A stretch of DNA of 64,000 bases from Methanobacterium paludis. GTDB lineage: Archaea; Methanobacteriota; Methanobacteria; Methanobacteriales; Methanobacteriaceae. The translations under genes were made by a program, and so were the position numbers. Shown here in pieces: positions 26,682 to 36,273 of this stretch. Below the pieces are notes generated by a model. The model was given only the letters and a program-made list of their open reading frames with translations. It ran no database searches and was not told the DNA's origin. The stretch lies in NCBI RefSeq assembly GCF_000214725.1, contig NC_015574.1, positions 62,001-126,000 of the forward strand, written 5' to 3'. Positions within the stretch are counted from its first letter, which is position 1. Each line of letters opens with the position of its first letter.

Positions 26682-27383
26682 ATGTACTGTCCTATATGTG
26701 GGTTGAAGAATTCATTTAATTCTAAGATTTGCAAATCCTGTGGAAAGGATTTAAAAGGAGGAAGAGATCACCTTAAAATAGCACGATATAAGCAAGTTAT
26801 CGCTATGACTCTTCCAGTAGTTCTTTTAATAATATTCATTGCAACAACTAAATATGGATATGAGTACTTTCAATATCTTGGATATACAATACTTTTTATT
26901 GCAGGCTTCAGTATTTTGTTTCTCGAAACTCGATCCCCCTCCTATGGTCAACATAGTAGATATTGTCCCAACTGTGAACACTCTAATTTTAATGAAAAAT
27001 TTTGTATAAAATGTGGATATAATCTAGAAGACATTTTAGGCTATTTTATAACAACTAATCATGATATTGAAATGAATAGGAATTATATAAATATATACAG
27101 GAAATATGCTAGTGAAAGTGCAGATGACATGGTTAAATTAGCACCTGAAACTTTTAAGTTAAATAAGATAAGAAATCTCAGAGTATCTTCATGTAAAACC
27201 CTGTTTTCCAATAAACCCTGCCTGAAATTTGAATATATGGATGAAAAGTGCAAATCTCCTGCCCGTAAACATGGAGATAAATGTATTGTTAAGATGAACA
27301 TAGACAAGAAAAACGAATATGAAATTAATAGTATACTGTGCATGGGCATTTATAGTGAAGCATTAAGTCCTCAGAATGTTTAA
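26682..27383 (+). CDS. Membrane protein with two zinc ribbons
   Basis: 233 residues. An N-terminal zinc ribbon (CPICG...CKSCG, residues 3-20) is followed by two hydrophobic helices (about 37-56 and 63-82), then a second ribbon (CPNCE...CIKCG, about 95-112) and a C-terminal domain of about 120 residues with scattered cysteines. It is a membrane-tethered double-zinc-ribbon protein; I do not recognise the C-terminal domain. No operon partner is close. GC content is lower than in the neighbouring core genes, which may point to a lineage-specific gene. Confidence 0.6.
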   Translation: MYCPICGLKNSFNSKICKSCGKDLKGGRDHLKIARYKQVIAMTLPVVLLIIFIATTKYGYEYFQYLGYTILFIAGFSILFLETRSPSYGQHSRYCPNCEHSNFNEKFCIKCGYNLEDILGYFITTNHDIEMNRNYINIYRKYASESADDMVKLAPETFKLNKIRNLRVSSCKTLFSNKPCLKFEYMDEKCKSPARKHGDKCIVKMNIDKKNEYEINSILCMGIYSEALSPQNV

Positions 27384-27594
27384 AATGGGGTTATTAGGCT
27401 CGATGGAAAACATGAAAAGTTAAATATTCAAAAACTTCAGTAATTTCTTTATTTTTACTTTAATTAAGATAATTAAACATTGAATAACAGTTTAATTTGG
27501 TCAATTTTTATTTAAAACTTTAAAAAACAAAGAAATAGGTAAAAATAGAAAAAATTTACTTTTTTCCTTAAAACTAATTAAAGACTATTAAAAT

Positions 27595-28785
27595 TTAGTT
27601 ACGGCACACAATACTGATAATATCCCCATCAACCAGTTCATGGTCGCTTGAAACCCTCATGCACTTCCTTGCATCCATTGCATGCATGAAACTATCGCCG
27701 ATATCTGTGTGTATCACGTATGCAAGATCCTTAGGTTTAGAGCCCTTACGGATTAGTATGGCATCTGGTAGAATGTTGCCCTTTTTATCGCAGAGTTTGT
27801 GCTCATCCTCCACAGGGTAAACAGTTATCATGTTCAAAGTGTCGAAAACTATGGTGTTCAATGCTTTTTGAACCCCCGTACCTCCATACTTTTGAAGCAC
27901 GTGTTCTTTTATGTAGTTAAGGGCTTTTATCTGATTGTCTGTCAGTTTTTCAGGTTTAAGTATCTCAAAATCTGAACTTCCAGGGAAGTAATCTATTAAA
28001 CCAGCTTCTGCTGCTCTTATAAGTGCTAATTCTGATTCTGCAGATGCTGGAATAACGTTTACATACTTCTCTTTCAGACGTTTGATGTTCTTCTCTGCAG
28101 TTGGCAGATCTGCCTTGTTTGCAACGATCAACATGGGTTTTGCCCTTTTTAGAAGGTCGTCCAGAACGGTTATGATGTCAGAGTCTTCCCATTTATCATA
28201 ATCTTTGCTAATGAGTTTTGTTGATTCTATAACATCCTCAAGCATTATTCCAGTTCCACTTAGCTGTTCTGCTATGACAACTGCAAATTTCAGCCTTTCA
28301 GACATTACCTTCCTTATCATCCTGTTCCAGTTCTTCTTCAAGATACCGAAAAGCCACATGGTTATCTCGTGCTCTAAAAACTCCACATCATCAAGTGGAT
28401 CGTGGGATCCGGCCTCACATGGTCTTCCCTCTTCATCTGTGGAGCCTGAGGCATCTATTATATGTATGAAGGCTCTAGCCTGTCTAAGGTCATCTAAAAA
28501 CTTGTTTCCCAACCCTCTGCCCTCGTGTGCGCCTGGAACAAGCCCTGCAACGTCCACAAGTTCAACTGGTATCAATCTTTTGCCTTCGACACATTTCGAG
28601 TTTCTGGGGTTGCAGGTAACCTCCATCTCTGTACATGGGCAGGTGGTGATCACGTGTGCAACTGCCTTATTGGCGTCTATGGTTGTAAATGGGTAACTTG
28701 CAACTTCCACTTCTGATAGAGTTGCAGAATTAAAAAATGATGATTTTCCAACGTTTGGTTTTCCTGTTACAGCAATTTGAAGCAT
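27595..28785 (-). CDS. YchF-related GTP/ATP-binding protein
   Basis: 396 residues, Obg/YchF superfamily with a C-terminal TGS-like domain. G1 is [12 protein letters not shown] (about 8-19), G3 is [20 protein letters not shown] (about 79-98) and G4 is VANKADLP (about 230-237). The archaeal long form carries an insertion at MEVTCNPRN between G1 and G3. Family members associate with ribosomes or tRNA; the ATP-versus-GTP preference cannot be settled from sequence alone. It stands by itself on the minus strand. Confidence 0.88.
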   Translation of the reverse strand: MLQIAVTGKPNVGKSSFFNSATLSEVEVASYPFTTIDANKAVAHVITTCPCTEMEVTCNPRNSKCVEGKRLIPVELVDVAGLVPGAHEGRGLGNKFLDDLRQARAFIHIIDASGSTDEEGRPCEAGSHDPLDDVEFLEHEITMWLFGILKKNWNRMIRKVMSERLKFAVVIAEQLSGTGIMLEDVIESTKLISKDYDKWEDSDIITVLDDLLKRAKPMLIVANKADLPTAEKNIKRLKEKYVNVIPASAESELALIRAAEAGLIDYFPGSSDFEILKPEKLTDNQIKALNYIKEHVLQKYGGTGVQKALNTIVFDTLNMITVYPVEDEHKLCDKKGNILPDAILIRKGSKPKDLAYVIHTDIGDSFMHAMDARKCMRVSSDHELVDGDIISIVCRN

Positions 28786-29064
28786 TAAATATCCCTTCTT
28801 AATTTTCTAATCATTTATTCTCAAAGCTATCTATTTCTATTTAAAAGACCATGATAAATAACGATTTCGATGATTAAATCCAAGTAAATGAAATCAAGTT
28901 TTTAATAATATAAATAAAAATTGGAACTTATAAAAGATAAATTGGTAAAATGCATTGGTAAAAATTTATAAAGAAATAAGTGGTAATATAATTAGCAATA
29001 GAAGTGTTAGAACTTTGTAATAAATGAATTGAGTAAAAATGGATCAAGAACTGGAGAAAATGGA

Positions 29065-29700
29065 ATGTCAAAGATTTACGTGGTGGGTATAGGGCCTGGA
29101 TCAAGCGAATATTTAACGGTTAAAGCTCAAAAAATCGTTGAATCTGCGGATATTTTAATGGGAAGCAGAAGGTCCCTTGAACTTTTCAAGGATGTTGATG
29201 AGGAGAAGATTGAAATTGAAGCCCGTGAAATGGAGGAAATGATGAAGCTTGCAGTTTCACACGTGGGGAAAGGAAAGTCTGTAGCACTGCTTTCAACCGG
29301 CGATCCTGGATTTTCAGGGGTTTTAAAACTTATTTTAAAATTAATGGATGATTTAAATGGTGAAATAGATGTTGAAGTGGTTCCAGGCGTAAGTTCAATT
29401 CAGATGTGTGCTGCAAAACTTCAGATACCCTGGGATGATGCTGACATAGTAACCATGCATGGAAAGGGAAACTCCAAAGATGTTTTAAAGCTTGTTGATA
29501 ATGGGAAACCTACAATAATCCTTCCAAACCGAAGTGTGGAGGAACTTGCTGAGTTTTTGATTGATAACGGTGTTGATCCCGCAAGAGAAATTGCAGTCTG
29601 CGAGAAGCTGAGCTACCCTGATGAAAAAATTGTTAAAACCAGTTTAAATGAAGTTTTGGGCATGAAATTCAGTTACATGTGTGTTGTGGTTGTTTACTGA
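29065..29700 (+). CDS. cbiE: Cobalt-precorrin-7 (C5)-methyltransferase
   Basis: 211 residues from the ATG at 29065, which has SD GGAG nine bases upstream; an in-frame TTG at 29029 would add a non-homologous Gly/Asn-rich leader. CbiE is a SAM-dependent tetrapyrrole methylase of anaerobic cobalamin (B12) synthesis. Family features: VVGIGPGSSEYLT at the N-terminus, STGDPGFSGVL (about 86-96) and VPGVSSIQMCAAKLQIPWDDA (about 117-137). The usual fusion partner CbiT is absent, so it is the stand-alone form. Cobamides are needed for methyl transfer in methanogenesis. Confidence 0.9.
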   Translation: MSKIYVVGIGPGSSEYLTVKAQKIVESADILMGSRRSLELFKDVDEEKIEIEAREMEEMMKLAVSHVGKGKSVALLSTGDPGFSGVLKLILKLMDDLNGEIDVEVVPGVSSIQMCAAKLQIPWDDADIVTMHGKGNSKDVLKLVDNGKPTIILPNRSVEELAEFLIDNGVDPAREIAVCEKLSYPDEKIVKTSLNEVLGMKFSYMCVVVVY

Positions 29701-29880
29701 AGTGATCCCTTTAATTGATCTAATTTGGGGTTAATTATTTTTAATATCTTTAAGAAGGTTGAACTTTTTTCATTGAAATTTTTTTTCATCGAAACATTTC
29801 ACTTGATAGAATAGTTTCATTTAATAATTAAAATTAGAAAATTCAAATTTATTCATCAATTTATTAGTATCTTTAGGAGT

Positions 29881-30245
29881 TCATCCGCATAACTCTTCAT
29901 CATCCTCATGCCATGGAGGTGAAACAATGCAAAGAAACTTCAAATCAGCATTACCGATGTTTTCAATCCACTGCTTTGCATGAGGTGGAATGTAAACGGC
30001 CTGTCCTGCATGAACCCGTGAGGATTCTTCCTCGATGTGCATCACACCTTCACCCTCAAGAATGTAATAGATTTCAACGGATTTTTTGAGTTTGTGGGGT
30101 AGAGAAGATTTTCCAGGTTCTAAACTGCATGGGCAATGCTACAACCCATTTCAATGTTTTCATTTTCAGGGTGCAGGAGTTCGCACAGAATGGTTTCATC
30201 CATTGCTTTAAAATATTCACATTTCCTGACGTCTTTTATGAGCAT
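29881..30245 (-). pseudogene. Cupin-domain gene broken by one frameshift
   Basis: Reading the minus strand from the ATG at 30245 gives a cupin start (MLIKDVRKCEYFKAMDE...) that meets TAG at 30120-30122. Restoring one base at the TTT run there gives continuous sequence to the stop at 29881: EPGKSSLPHKLKKSVEIYY, GEGVMHIEEE, VHAGQAVYIPPHAKQWIEN. These are cupin motif 1 (degenerate) and motif 2. The intact product would be about 121 residues. The rest of the frame is undamaged, so the lesion is recent or a sequencing error in a T run. Confidence 0.75.
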
Positions 30246-30341
30246 GTAAACCATCTACAGACATATATAAAAAGCCATATTTTAAAATATATAAAAAAAG
30301 TAAAATAAAAGGTTTTAAAAACTTTTAACGGTTTTTAGACC

Positions 30342-31352
<1,011 letters not shown>

Positions 31353-31488
31353 TTATTTATATCAAACAAATTAGCTTAAAATTAGCCCTAACGTTGTTGT
31401 TTATGATTAGTTTGTATTCGTTTTTAAAGTTATACTATGTAGGTCAATGCATCTTATAAAAATTGTGGATTCAAAGGTGTAGATTTTT

Positions 31489-31911
31489 TTAAGGCTTTCT
31501 GAAGCTTTCTTCTATCCAACCTTTAATTTCATCCCTTATTCCTCTAAAAACCTTTATTTTATCACTTTTGGTTCCTTTAACTCTTGCGGGATCCTCAAAT
31601 GATTTATGAAGATAATTTTTTCCTCCAGTCAAGTATGGACATGCGTCACCATCGCATACAGTAACCACGTGATCAAATTCAGTTCCTTCAAACTCCTTGA
31701 GGCTTTTGGATCTGTGTTTGGATATGTCAACACCTATTTCAGCCATTACTTCTACAGCGTAGTGGTTTAAGGTGCTTGGATAATTCCCTGCACTGTAAAC
31801 ATCATAATATTCCCCATACAATGATCTGAGGAGGCCTTCTGCCATTTGTGATCTTGCAGCGTTGCGATTGCAGATGAATAAAACTTTTTCTTTAGTTTTT
31901 GGGGATTCCAT
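31489..31911 (-). CDS. arsC: Arsenate reductase (low-molecular-weight phosphatase type)
   Basis: 140 residues. It reduces arsenate to arsenite for export. The CX5R phosphate loop is ICNRNAARSQMAEG (about 13-26). The redox Cys pair of thioredoxin-coupled enzymes is in TVCDGDACPYL (about 84-94). Relative to the common CTGNSCRSQ form the loop has Ala where a second Cys usually sits. It is divergent from arsR across a 116-base region, so all three ars genes are probably controlled together. Confidence 0.85.
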   Translation of the reverse strand: MESPKTKEKVLFICNRNAARSQMAEGLLRSLYGEYYDVYSAGNYPSTLNHYAVEVMAEIGVDISKHRSKSLKEFEGTEFDHVVTVCDGDACPYLTGGKNYLHKSFEDPARVKGTKSDKIKVFRGIRDEIKGWIEESFRKP

Positions 31912-31990
31912 TTTTATAACCCTGTAATTTTTAATAACCTTGTAATTATCATTATCTTATAATTTACCATCCTATAATTTTAACACATCC

Positions 31991-32006
31991 ATATATTTAA
32001 ATATAT
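31991..32006. promoter_or_regulatory. Palindromic TATA/operator in the arsC-arsR divergent promoter
   Basis: ATATATTTAAATATAT is a perfect 16-bp palindrome centred about 30 bases upstream of the arsR ATG, where an archaeal TATA box should be. ArsR binding here would block TBP. No SD precedes arsR, consistent with a leaderless transcript. AT-rich palindromes also arise by chance. Confidence 0.5.
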
Positions 32007-32027
32007 CATTATTCAAATACTCTTACT

Positions 32028-32381
32028 ATGAAATCATGTGAAATTGGTGGAAAAAATCCCAACTGTGACCAGATTAAAAGATTGAAAAAAATAACATCTG
32101 AAATGCCGGGTGATGATGAGATATATAAAGATTCAGAAACAATAAAGGCTCTTGCAGACCCTACAAGGCTAAAAATAGTTTATCTGCTGAGATATGGTGA
32201 ACTGTGTGTCTGTGAGATAATGGAAGCGCTTGAAAAACCTCAAGCTACGGTGTCTCATCATTTAAACATCCTGAAAAATGCTGGGTTTTTAAAATGGCGT
32301 AAAGAAGGGGTATGGACACATTACAGGCTATCAAACTCAAAAATTCATGAGAACATAAATGAACTACTAAAAAATCATTGA
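32028..32381 (+). CDS. arsR: ArsR-family metalloregulator
   Basis: 117 residues. A winged helix-turn-helix lies at about 40-105: ALADPTRLKIVYLL, then ELCVCEIM (metalloid-sensing ELCVC(D/E) motif, Cys at about 65 and 67) and KPQATVSHHLNILKNAGFLKWRKEGVW (recognition helix and wing). It should repress until arsenite binds the cysteines. The N-terminal 35 residues add two cysteines of unknown role. acr3 follows 15 bases after the stop. Confidence 0.93.
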   Translation: MKSCEIGGKNPNCDQIKRLKKITSEMPGDDEIYKDSETIKALADPTRLKIVYLLRYGELCVCEIMEALEKPQATVSHHLNILKNAGFLKWRKEGVWTHYRLSNSKIHENINELLKNH

Positions 32382-32396
32382 TGGGATGAGATTTAC

Positions 32397-33497
32397 ATGG
32401 ATAAAGACAGTGATAATGCCAATAATGAAGTTAGTAGTCAGACTTGTGATGTTACAAGACTGGGCTTTCTTGATAGATTTTTAACATTGTGGATATTTCT
32501 TGCAATGGTTTTGGGGGTGTCTTTGGCTTATTTAGTTCCGGGAGTTGAATCGTTTATCGGTAAATTCCAGGTTGGAACAACCAGTATTCCCATAGCAATT
32601 GGTTTAATTTTGATGATGTATCCTCCCCTTGCTAAGGTGAAATATGAAGAATTACCCGACGTATTTAGAAACAAGAATATATTGGCTCTTGCTATGTTTC
32701 AAAACTGGGTAATAGCGCCCATAGTCATGTTCGCACTGGCAATTATTTTTTTAAGAGGATATCCTGAATATATGACTGGTTTAATCTTAATTGGAATTGC
32801 TCCGTGTATTGCTATGGTGCTGGTTTGGAATCAGCTTGCAAAAGGTGATAACGAATATGCAGCAGGATTAGTAGCATTTAACAGTGTATTTCAAGTGCTT
32901 TTTTATAGTGTTTATGCTTATATCTTCATAACTGTGCTACCGCCCATGCTTGGTTTGGAAGGAAGTACAATAAATGTTAGTATAACACAAATAGCACAAA
33001 CCGTCTTTATATACCTGGGAATTCCCTTTTTAGCAGGCATGCTAACAAGATTTGTTCTGGTTAAAAGGAAAGGCAAAGAATGGTATCAGAATAAATTCAT
33101 CCCTAAAATCAGTCCAATTACCTTAGTAGCATTGCTATTTACGATTGTAGTAATGTTTAGCTTAAAGGGAAGCTTCATAATAGAAATTCCACTCGATGTA
33201 GTGCGTGTTGCAATTCCTCTCCTCTTTTACTTTGTAATTATGTTTTTCATAACATTTTACTTGGGGTACAAGATAGGTGCAGATTATTCAAAAACCACAA
33301 CCATATCATTCACAGCAGCAAGCAACAACTTCGAACTTGCCATTGCAGTTGCAGTTGCAGTTTTCGGAATAGGATCAGGAGTTGCATTTGCAGCTGTTGT
33401 GGGGCCACTTATAGAGGTTCCTGTGCTTATAAGTCTGGTGAACGTGGCGTTACTGTTCCAAAGGAAATATTTTAGTAAAAAAGTTGAAACAACTTAA
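32397..33497 (+). CDS. acr3: Arsenite efflux permease, ACR3 type
   Basis: 366 residues with ten TM helices expected. ACR3 features are visible: [21 protein letters not shown] near the N-terminus, the conserved Cys in [20 protein letters not shown] (about 138-157) and the [17 protein letters not shown] helix (about 312-328). It expels As(III) driven by the proton gradient. It forms an operon with arsR (15-base gap). Debris of other genes follows. Confidence 0.95.
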   Translation: MDKDSDNANNEVSSQTCDVTRLGFLDRFLTLWIFLAMVLGVSLAYLVPGVESFIGKFQVGTTSIPIAIGLILMMYPPLAKVKYEELPDVFRNKNILALAMFQNWVIAPIVMFALAIIFLRGYPEYMTGLILIGIAPCIAMVLVWNQLAKGDNEYAAGLVAFNSVFQVLFYSVYAYIFITVLPPMLGLEGSTINVSITQIAQTVFIYLGIPFLAGMLTRFVLVKRKGKEWYQNKFIPKISPITLVALLFTIVVMFSLKGSFIIEIPLDVVRVAIPLLFYFVIMFFITFYLGYKIGADYSKTTTISFTAASNNFELAIAVAVAVFGIGSGVAFAAVVGPLIEVPVLISLVNVALLFQRKYFSKKVETT

Positions 33498-33527
33498 AAT
33501 CTTTTATTTAGGTGACCTCCCTTTATT

Positions 33528-33617
33528 TTATCTTTTGTTTAAACTTTCCTCAAAAATTCCCCTTTCTTCAGGTGTCAAACCGTACAGATCATAGGCTCTT
33601 TCATAGCAATACCACAA
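33528..33617 (-). pseudogene. C-terminal remnant resembling a restriction-modification protein
   Basis: The minus strand reads Y-E-R-A-Y-D-L-Y-G-L-T-P-E-E-R-G-I-F-E-E-S then N-K-R and stop, with an in-frame TGA about ten codons upstream. The (Y/L)YGLT-x-E-E ending is characteristic of the C-termini of type IIG/BREX PglX-like and related adenine methyltransferases. Only about 25 codons remain, so this is inference from a short match. Confidence 0.4.
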
Positions 33618-33660
33618 AACTCAGCAATCCTACCAACCCACATAAATAAAATAAATAATA

Positions 33661-33843
33661 ACATTTAATCAGGAATACTTCAACTTGTATAAAGCTGCGG
33701 ATGTAACTTTACAAATCGCTGGTGTTTTCGGGTACTTTTTAGCGATTTATTATACAGACGGGATTTGTGGAGCAATTCTCGGTGATCTTGGTCTATGGGG
33801 TGCAGTGGGCTTTGAAGGCCCATATCTAACCAACGTGGATTGA
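33661..33843 (+). pseudogene. Remnant of a small membrane-protein gene
   Basis: The frame ending at TGA 33841-33843 encodes YKAADVTLQIAGVFGYFLAIY followed by a Gly-rich hydrophobic stretch, which looks like real membrane protein sequence. There is no ATG and no SD; only TTG at 33685 could start it. I treat it as the surviving end of a decayed gene. The family is not recognised. Confidence 0.35.
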
Positions 33844-33941
33844 TGAGGATTATGATTCTCAAATTGATCATTTGACTGATGGTGCTATTTGATCATGATA
33901 AACCAATGGATATGTCAAATAAAATAAACTGAGGTTAATTT

Positions 33942-34316
33942 ATGAATAGAAACAATACTAAAATGCAAATTGTAGGTATTTTGTCAGCTACATTTTTTAT
34001 ATCCCGATCTTTTTATTTTCCAAGCACAGGAGATCCATCTTATTTGATCTGGGGTTCTGTAGGAATTTTTATTTTAATCTTATTTTTTTTAACGAATAAC
34101 AAATATTCCGTTAAAATATTTTTCACGACGTCAATTAGTGTAATGATATTTTCAGGACTGATGATAGTGTATACTTATCTTCTCTTGCCAATGTATGCTT
34201 CGGGTTTTGTATACTATTTTTCAATCGGAATTTTCTTAATGTACACACTCCTTTTTGCTTTAGGTTGTCTTCATAAATGGGATCCTAAGTTTTTGTTTGG
34301 AGAATCATTTGAATGA
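33942..34316 (+). CDS. Small hypothetical membrane protein (four TM)
   Basis: 124 residues with hydrophobic segments at about 9-25, 32-51, 58-80 and 87-110. The ATG has no strong SD (GAGGTTAATTT lies just upstream). I do not recognise the family. It follows gene remnants after the arsenic operon and is AT-rich, so it may belong to the same acquired segment. Confidence 0.5.
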   Translation: MNRNNTKMQIVGILSATFFISRSFYFPSTGDPSYLIWGSVGIFILILFFLTNNKYSVKIFFTTSISVMIFSGLMIVYTYLLLPMYASGFVYYFSIGIFLMYTLLFALGCLHKWDPKFLFGESFE

Positions 34317-34908
34317 GAATGAATTGCAAAGTAAACTTGAATGGGATTTTAAAGGTAAACTATAACTGCATCAATCATATTAATCTGAAAAATCTAAAAA
34401 AATAAGAAGATTTAGTAAAACAAAGAGGCGTACAAGTGAAACGTAATATGTGAATATACATTATCCTCATTTTTAACATATAAATACAGTGTATATTATT
34501 ACTATTTGGGCCAAATTAGGTTTTAAAATATTTGGTTTCAAAAACGCTACTTCCAACCGGTTACGATCGGCAATTAATTATAGTTAAGTACCAAAAGTTT
34601 TACACTATCTCTTTGAATAAAACTGAAAAAAACAAGTTAATCAGACTAAAGAACATGTTAATTGAACTTATTAGTTCAACAAGTTTAATAAGTTAAGTCC
34701 TTAACTATAATTTTTTTATTTCTTTTTATCCCATGAATTTGTACAAATCAATATTATCCAAAAGGTATATATTTAAAACTGTTTTTACATCCCAATTATA
34801 TAAACTCCAAATAAGATCTTAAAACCCATAATTTTGGATATAATTTTGGATATGGGCTGAAGATTGTAGAATGAACTTAAAACTTAAAAATTGAAATCCG
34901 TGATCAAA
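34317..34908. other. Long intergenic region with an inverted repeat
   Basis: About 590 bases without a gene. A 9-bp perfect inverted repeat AACTTATTA (34666-34674) / TAATAAGTT (34686-34694) overlaps a second one, TTGAAC/GTTCAA, and is followed by a T-rich stretch near 34710. It could be a terminator or part of a small RNA. A TATA-like AATTATATAAA lies near 34793-34803, about 105 bases upstream of nadE. Confidence 0.4.
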
Positions 34909-35715
34909 ATGCACAAAGAACCTAAAACCATCCCCCACATAAATGAAGAAAAAGCAGCAGAAAAAATATCTAACTTCATAAAGGATAAATTGAACGAATC
35001 CAGAACACAAGGATTGGTTGTAGGTTTAAGCGGAGGATTGGACTCCACAACAACAGCATATCTTTGTGCAAAAGCCATTGGAAAAGATAAAATCATGGGC
35101 CTCGTACTGCCCAGTGAAACAACATCAGATGAGGATGTTCAAGATGCTCTAACCGTTGCGGAGGAACTTGGAATAAAACACAAAGTAGTGCACGTGGACG
35201 AGTTTATAGAACCATTTAAAGAACTTTTAGCTCAATCAAATGGAGAATATGATACTAAACTTGCAAATGCGAATTTAAAAGCAAGAATACGTATGATGAT
35301 ACTGTACTACCACGCAAATGCAATGAAAAGACTTGTTGTGGGAACAGGAAATAGGACAGAATTGCTTGTAGGCTATTTCACCAAATATGGGGATGGTGGA
35401 GTGGATATACTGCCTATAGGTGCTTTATACAAAACTGATGTAAGGCAGCTGGCATCCTACCTGAACGTTCCAAAGAGCATCATAGAAAAAGCCCCTACAG
35501 CGGGTTTATGGGCTGGACAGACAGACGAAGATGAGCTTGGAATCAAGTACGAACTTTTAGATAAACTACTCCATCTCATGGTCGACAAAAAATTGGAAGA
35601 CCATGTTGTTGCAGAAGAACTGGAAATTCCACTTGATGAAGTTTTAAGGATAAAAAAGATGATAAAATCAGCCGAACATAAACTCAAACCTGCACCCCTT
35701 GTGGAAATAAGATGA
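34909..35715 (+). CDS. nadE: NH3-dependent NAD+ synthetase
   Basis: 268 residues from the ATG at 34909, which has an SD (GTGATC) four bases upstream; a TTG at 34891 adds six residues and lacks an SD. It converts nicotinate adenine dinucleotide, ATP and ammonia to NAD+. The PP-loop GLSGGLDSTTTAYLC (about 39-53) and GTGNRTELLVGYFTKYGDGG (about 144-163, substrate site) are intact. There is no glutaminase domain, so ammonia is used directly. cutA follows after about 70 bases. Confidence 0.95.
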   Translation: MHKEPKTIPHINEEKAAEKISNFIKDKLNESRTQGLVVGLSGGLDSTTTAYLCAKAIGKDKIMGLVLPSETTSDEDVQDALTVAEELGIKHKVVHVDEFIEPFKELLAQSNGEYDTKLANANLKARIRMMILYYHANAMKRLVVGTGNRTELLVGYFTKYGDGGVDILPIGALYKTDVRQLASYLNVPKSIIEKAPTAGLWAGQTDEDELGIKYELLDKLLHLMVDKKLEDHVVAEELEIPLDEVLRIKKMIKSAEHKLKPAPLVEIR

Positions 35716-35788
35716 AATATGGAATTAGAGAGGGATAAGATTCGGAATAAAGATGGGTAAGATTGGGAATTAAAGACGGGGGATGAAA

Positions 35789-36100
35789 ATGCATTCGTTA
35801 ATTTACATAACAACGTCTGGAATTGAAGAATCAAAGGGAATAGCTAAAACCCTTTTAAAAGAAAAATTAGTGGCATGTGTGAATATAGTACCCAAAATAG
35901 ATTCCATGTACCTCCAGAATGGTAAGATTGAAGAAGACTCAGAGTCCATTTTAATTGCAAAGACCATGTCATACCAAGTGGATAAGGTTATGAAAATGGT
36001 TGAAGAAATTCACAGCTATGAAACTCCTTGCATACTCCAGATCAAAATAGAAAAGGGTTCTGAAGATTATTTAGAGTGGATGGAAAATGAAATAGCCTAA
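35789..36100 (+). CDS. cutA: Divalent-cation tolerance protein CutA1
   Basis: 103 residues from the ATG at 35789, spaced six bases from SD GGGGG; the in-frame ATG at 35783 overlaps that SD. CutA1 is a trimeric ferredoxin-like signalling-fold protein. Visible: LIYITTSGIEESKGIAKTLL, KLVACVNIVP (Cys conserved) and the C-terminal YLEWMENEI. It was linked to copper tolerance in E. coli, but its function is still open. It is near nadE; imperfect 23-bp repeats (GGGATAAGATT / GGGTAAGATT) lie in the gap. Confidence 0.9.
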   Translation: MHSLIYITTSGIEESKGIAKTLLKEKLVACVNIVPKIDSMYLQNGKIEEDSESILIAKTMSYQVDKVMKMVEEIHSYETPCILQIKIEKGSEDYLEWMENEIA

Positions 36101-36273
36101 AAAATAAGTTAAAAAATATTTAAGTTTTACAAAATAACTACTTTATAATTAATTTATAACTTTTATAGTGAGCTATAACGAGTTATTAATACAGTTTTTA
36201 TAATGAATTATTAAACATTTAAGATTATTCAAGTTAACCAAATCATGTTTTAGTTGATTCTGGCGGTGATCAG

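Noticed and set aside
33680..33871. Minus-strand 63-codon frame
   Set aside because: Composition is not protein-like; the plus-strand reading of the same DNA gives a plausible membrane sequence instead.
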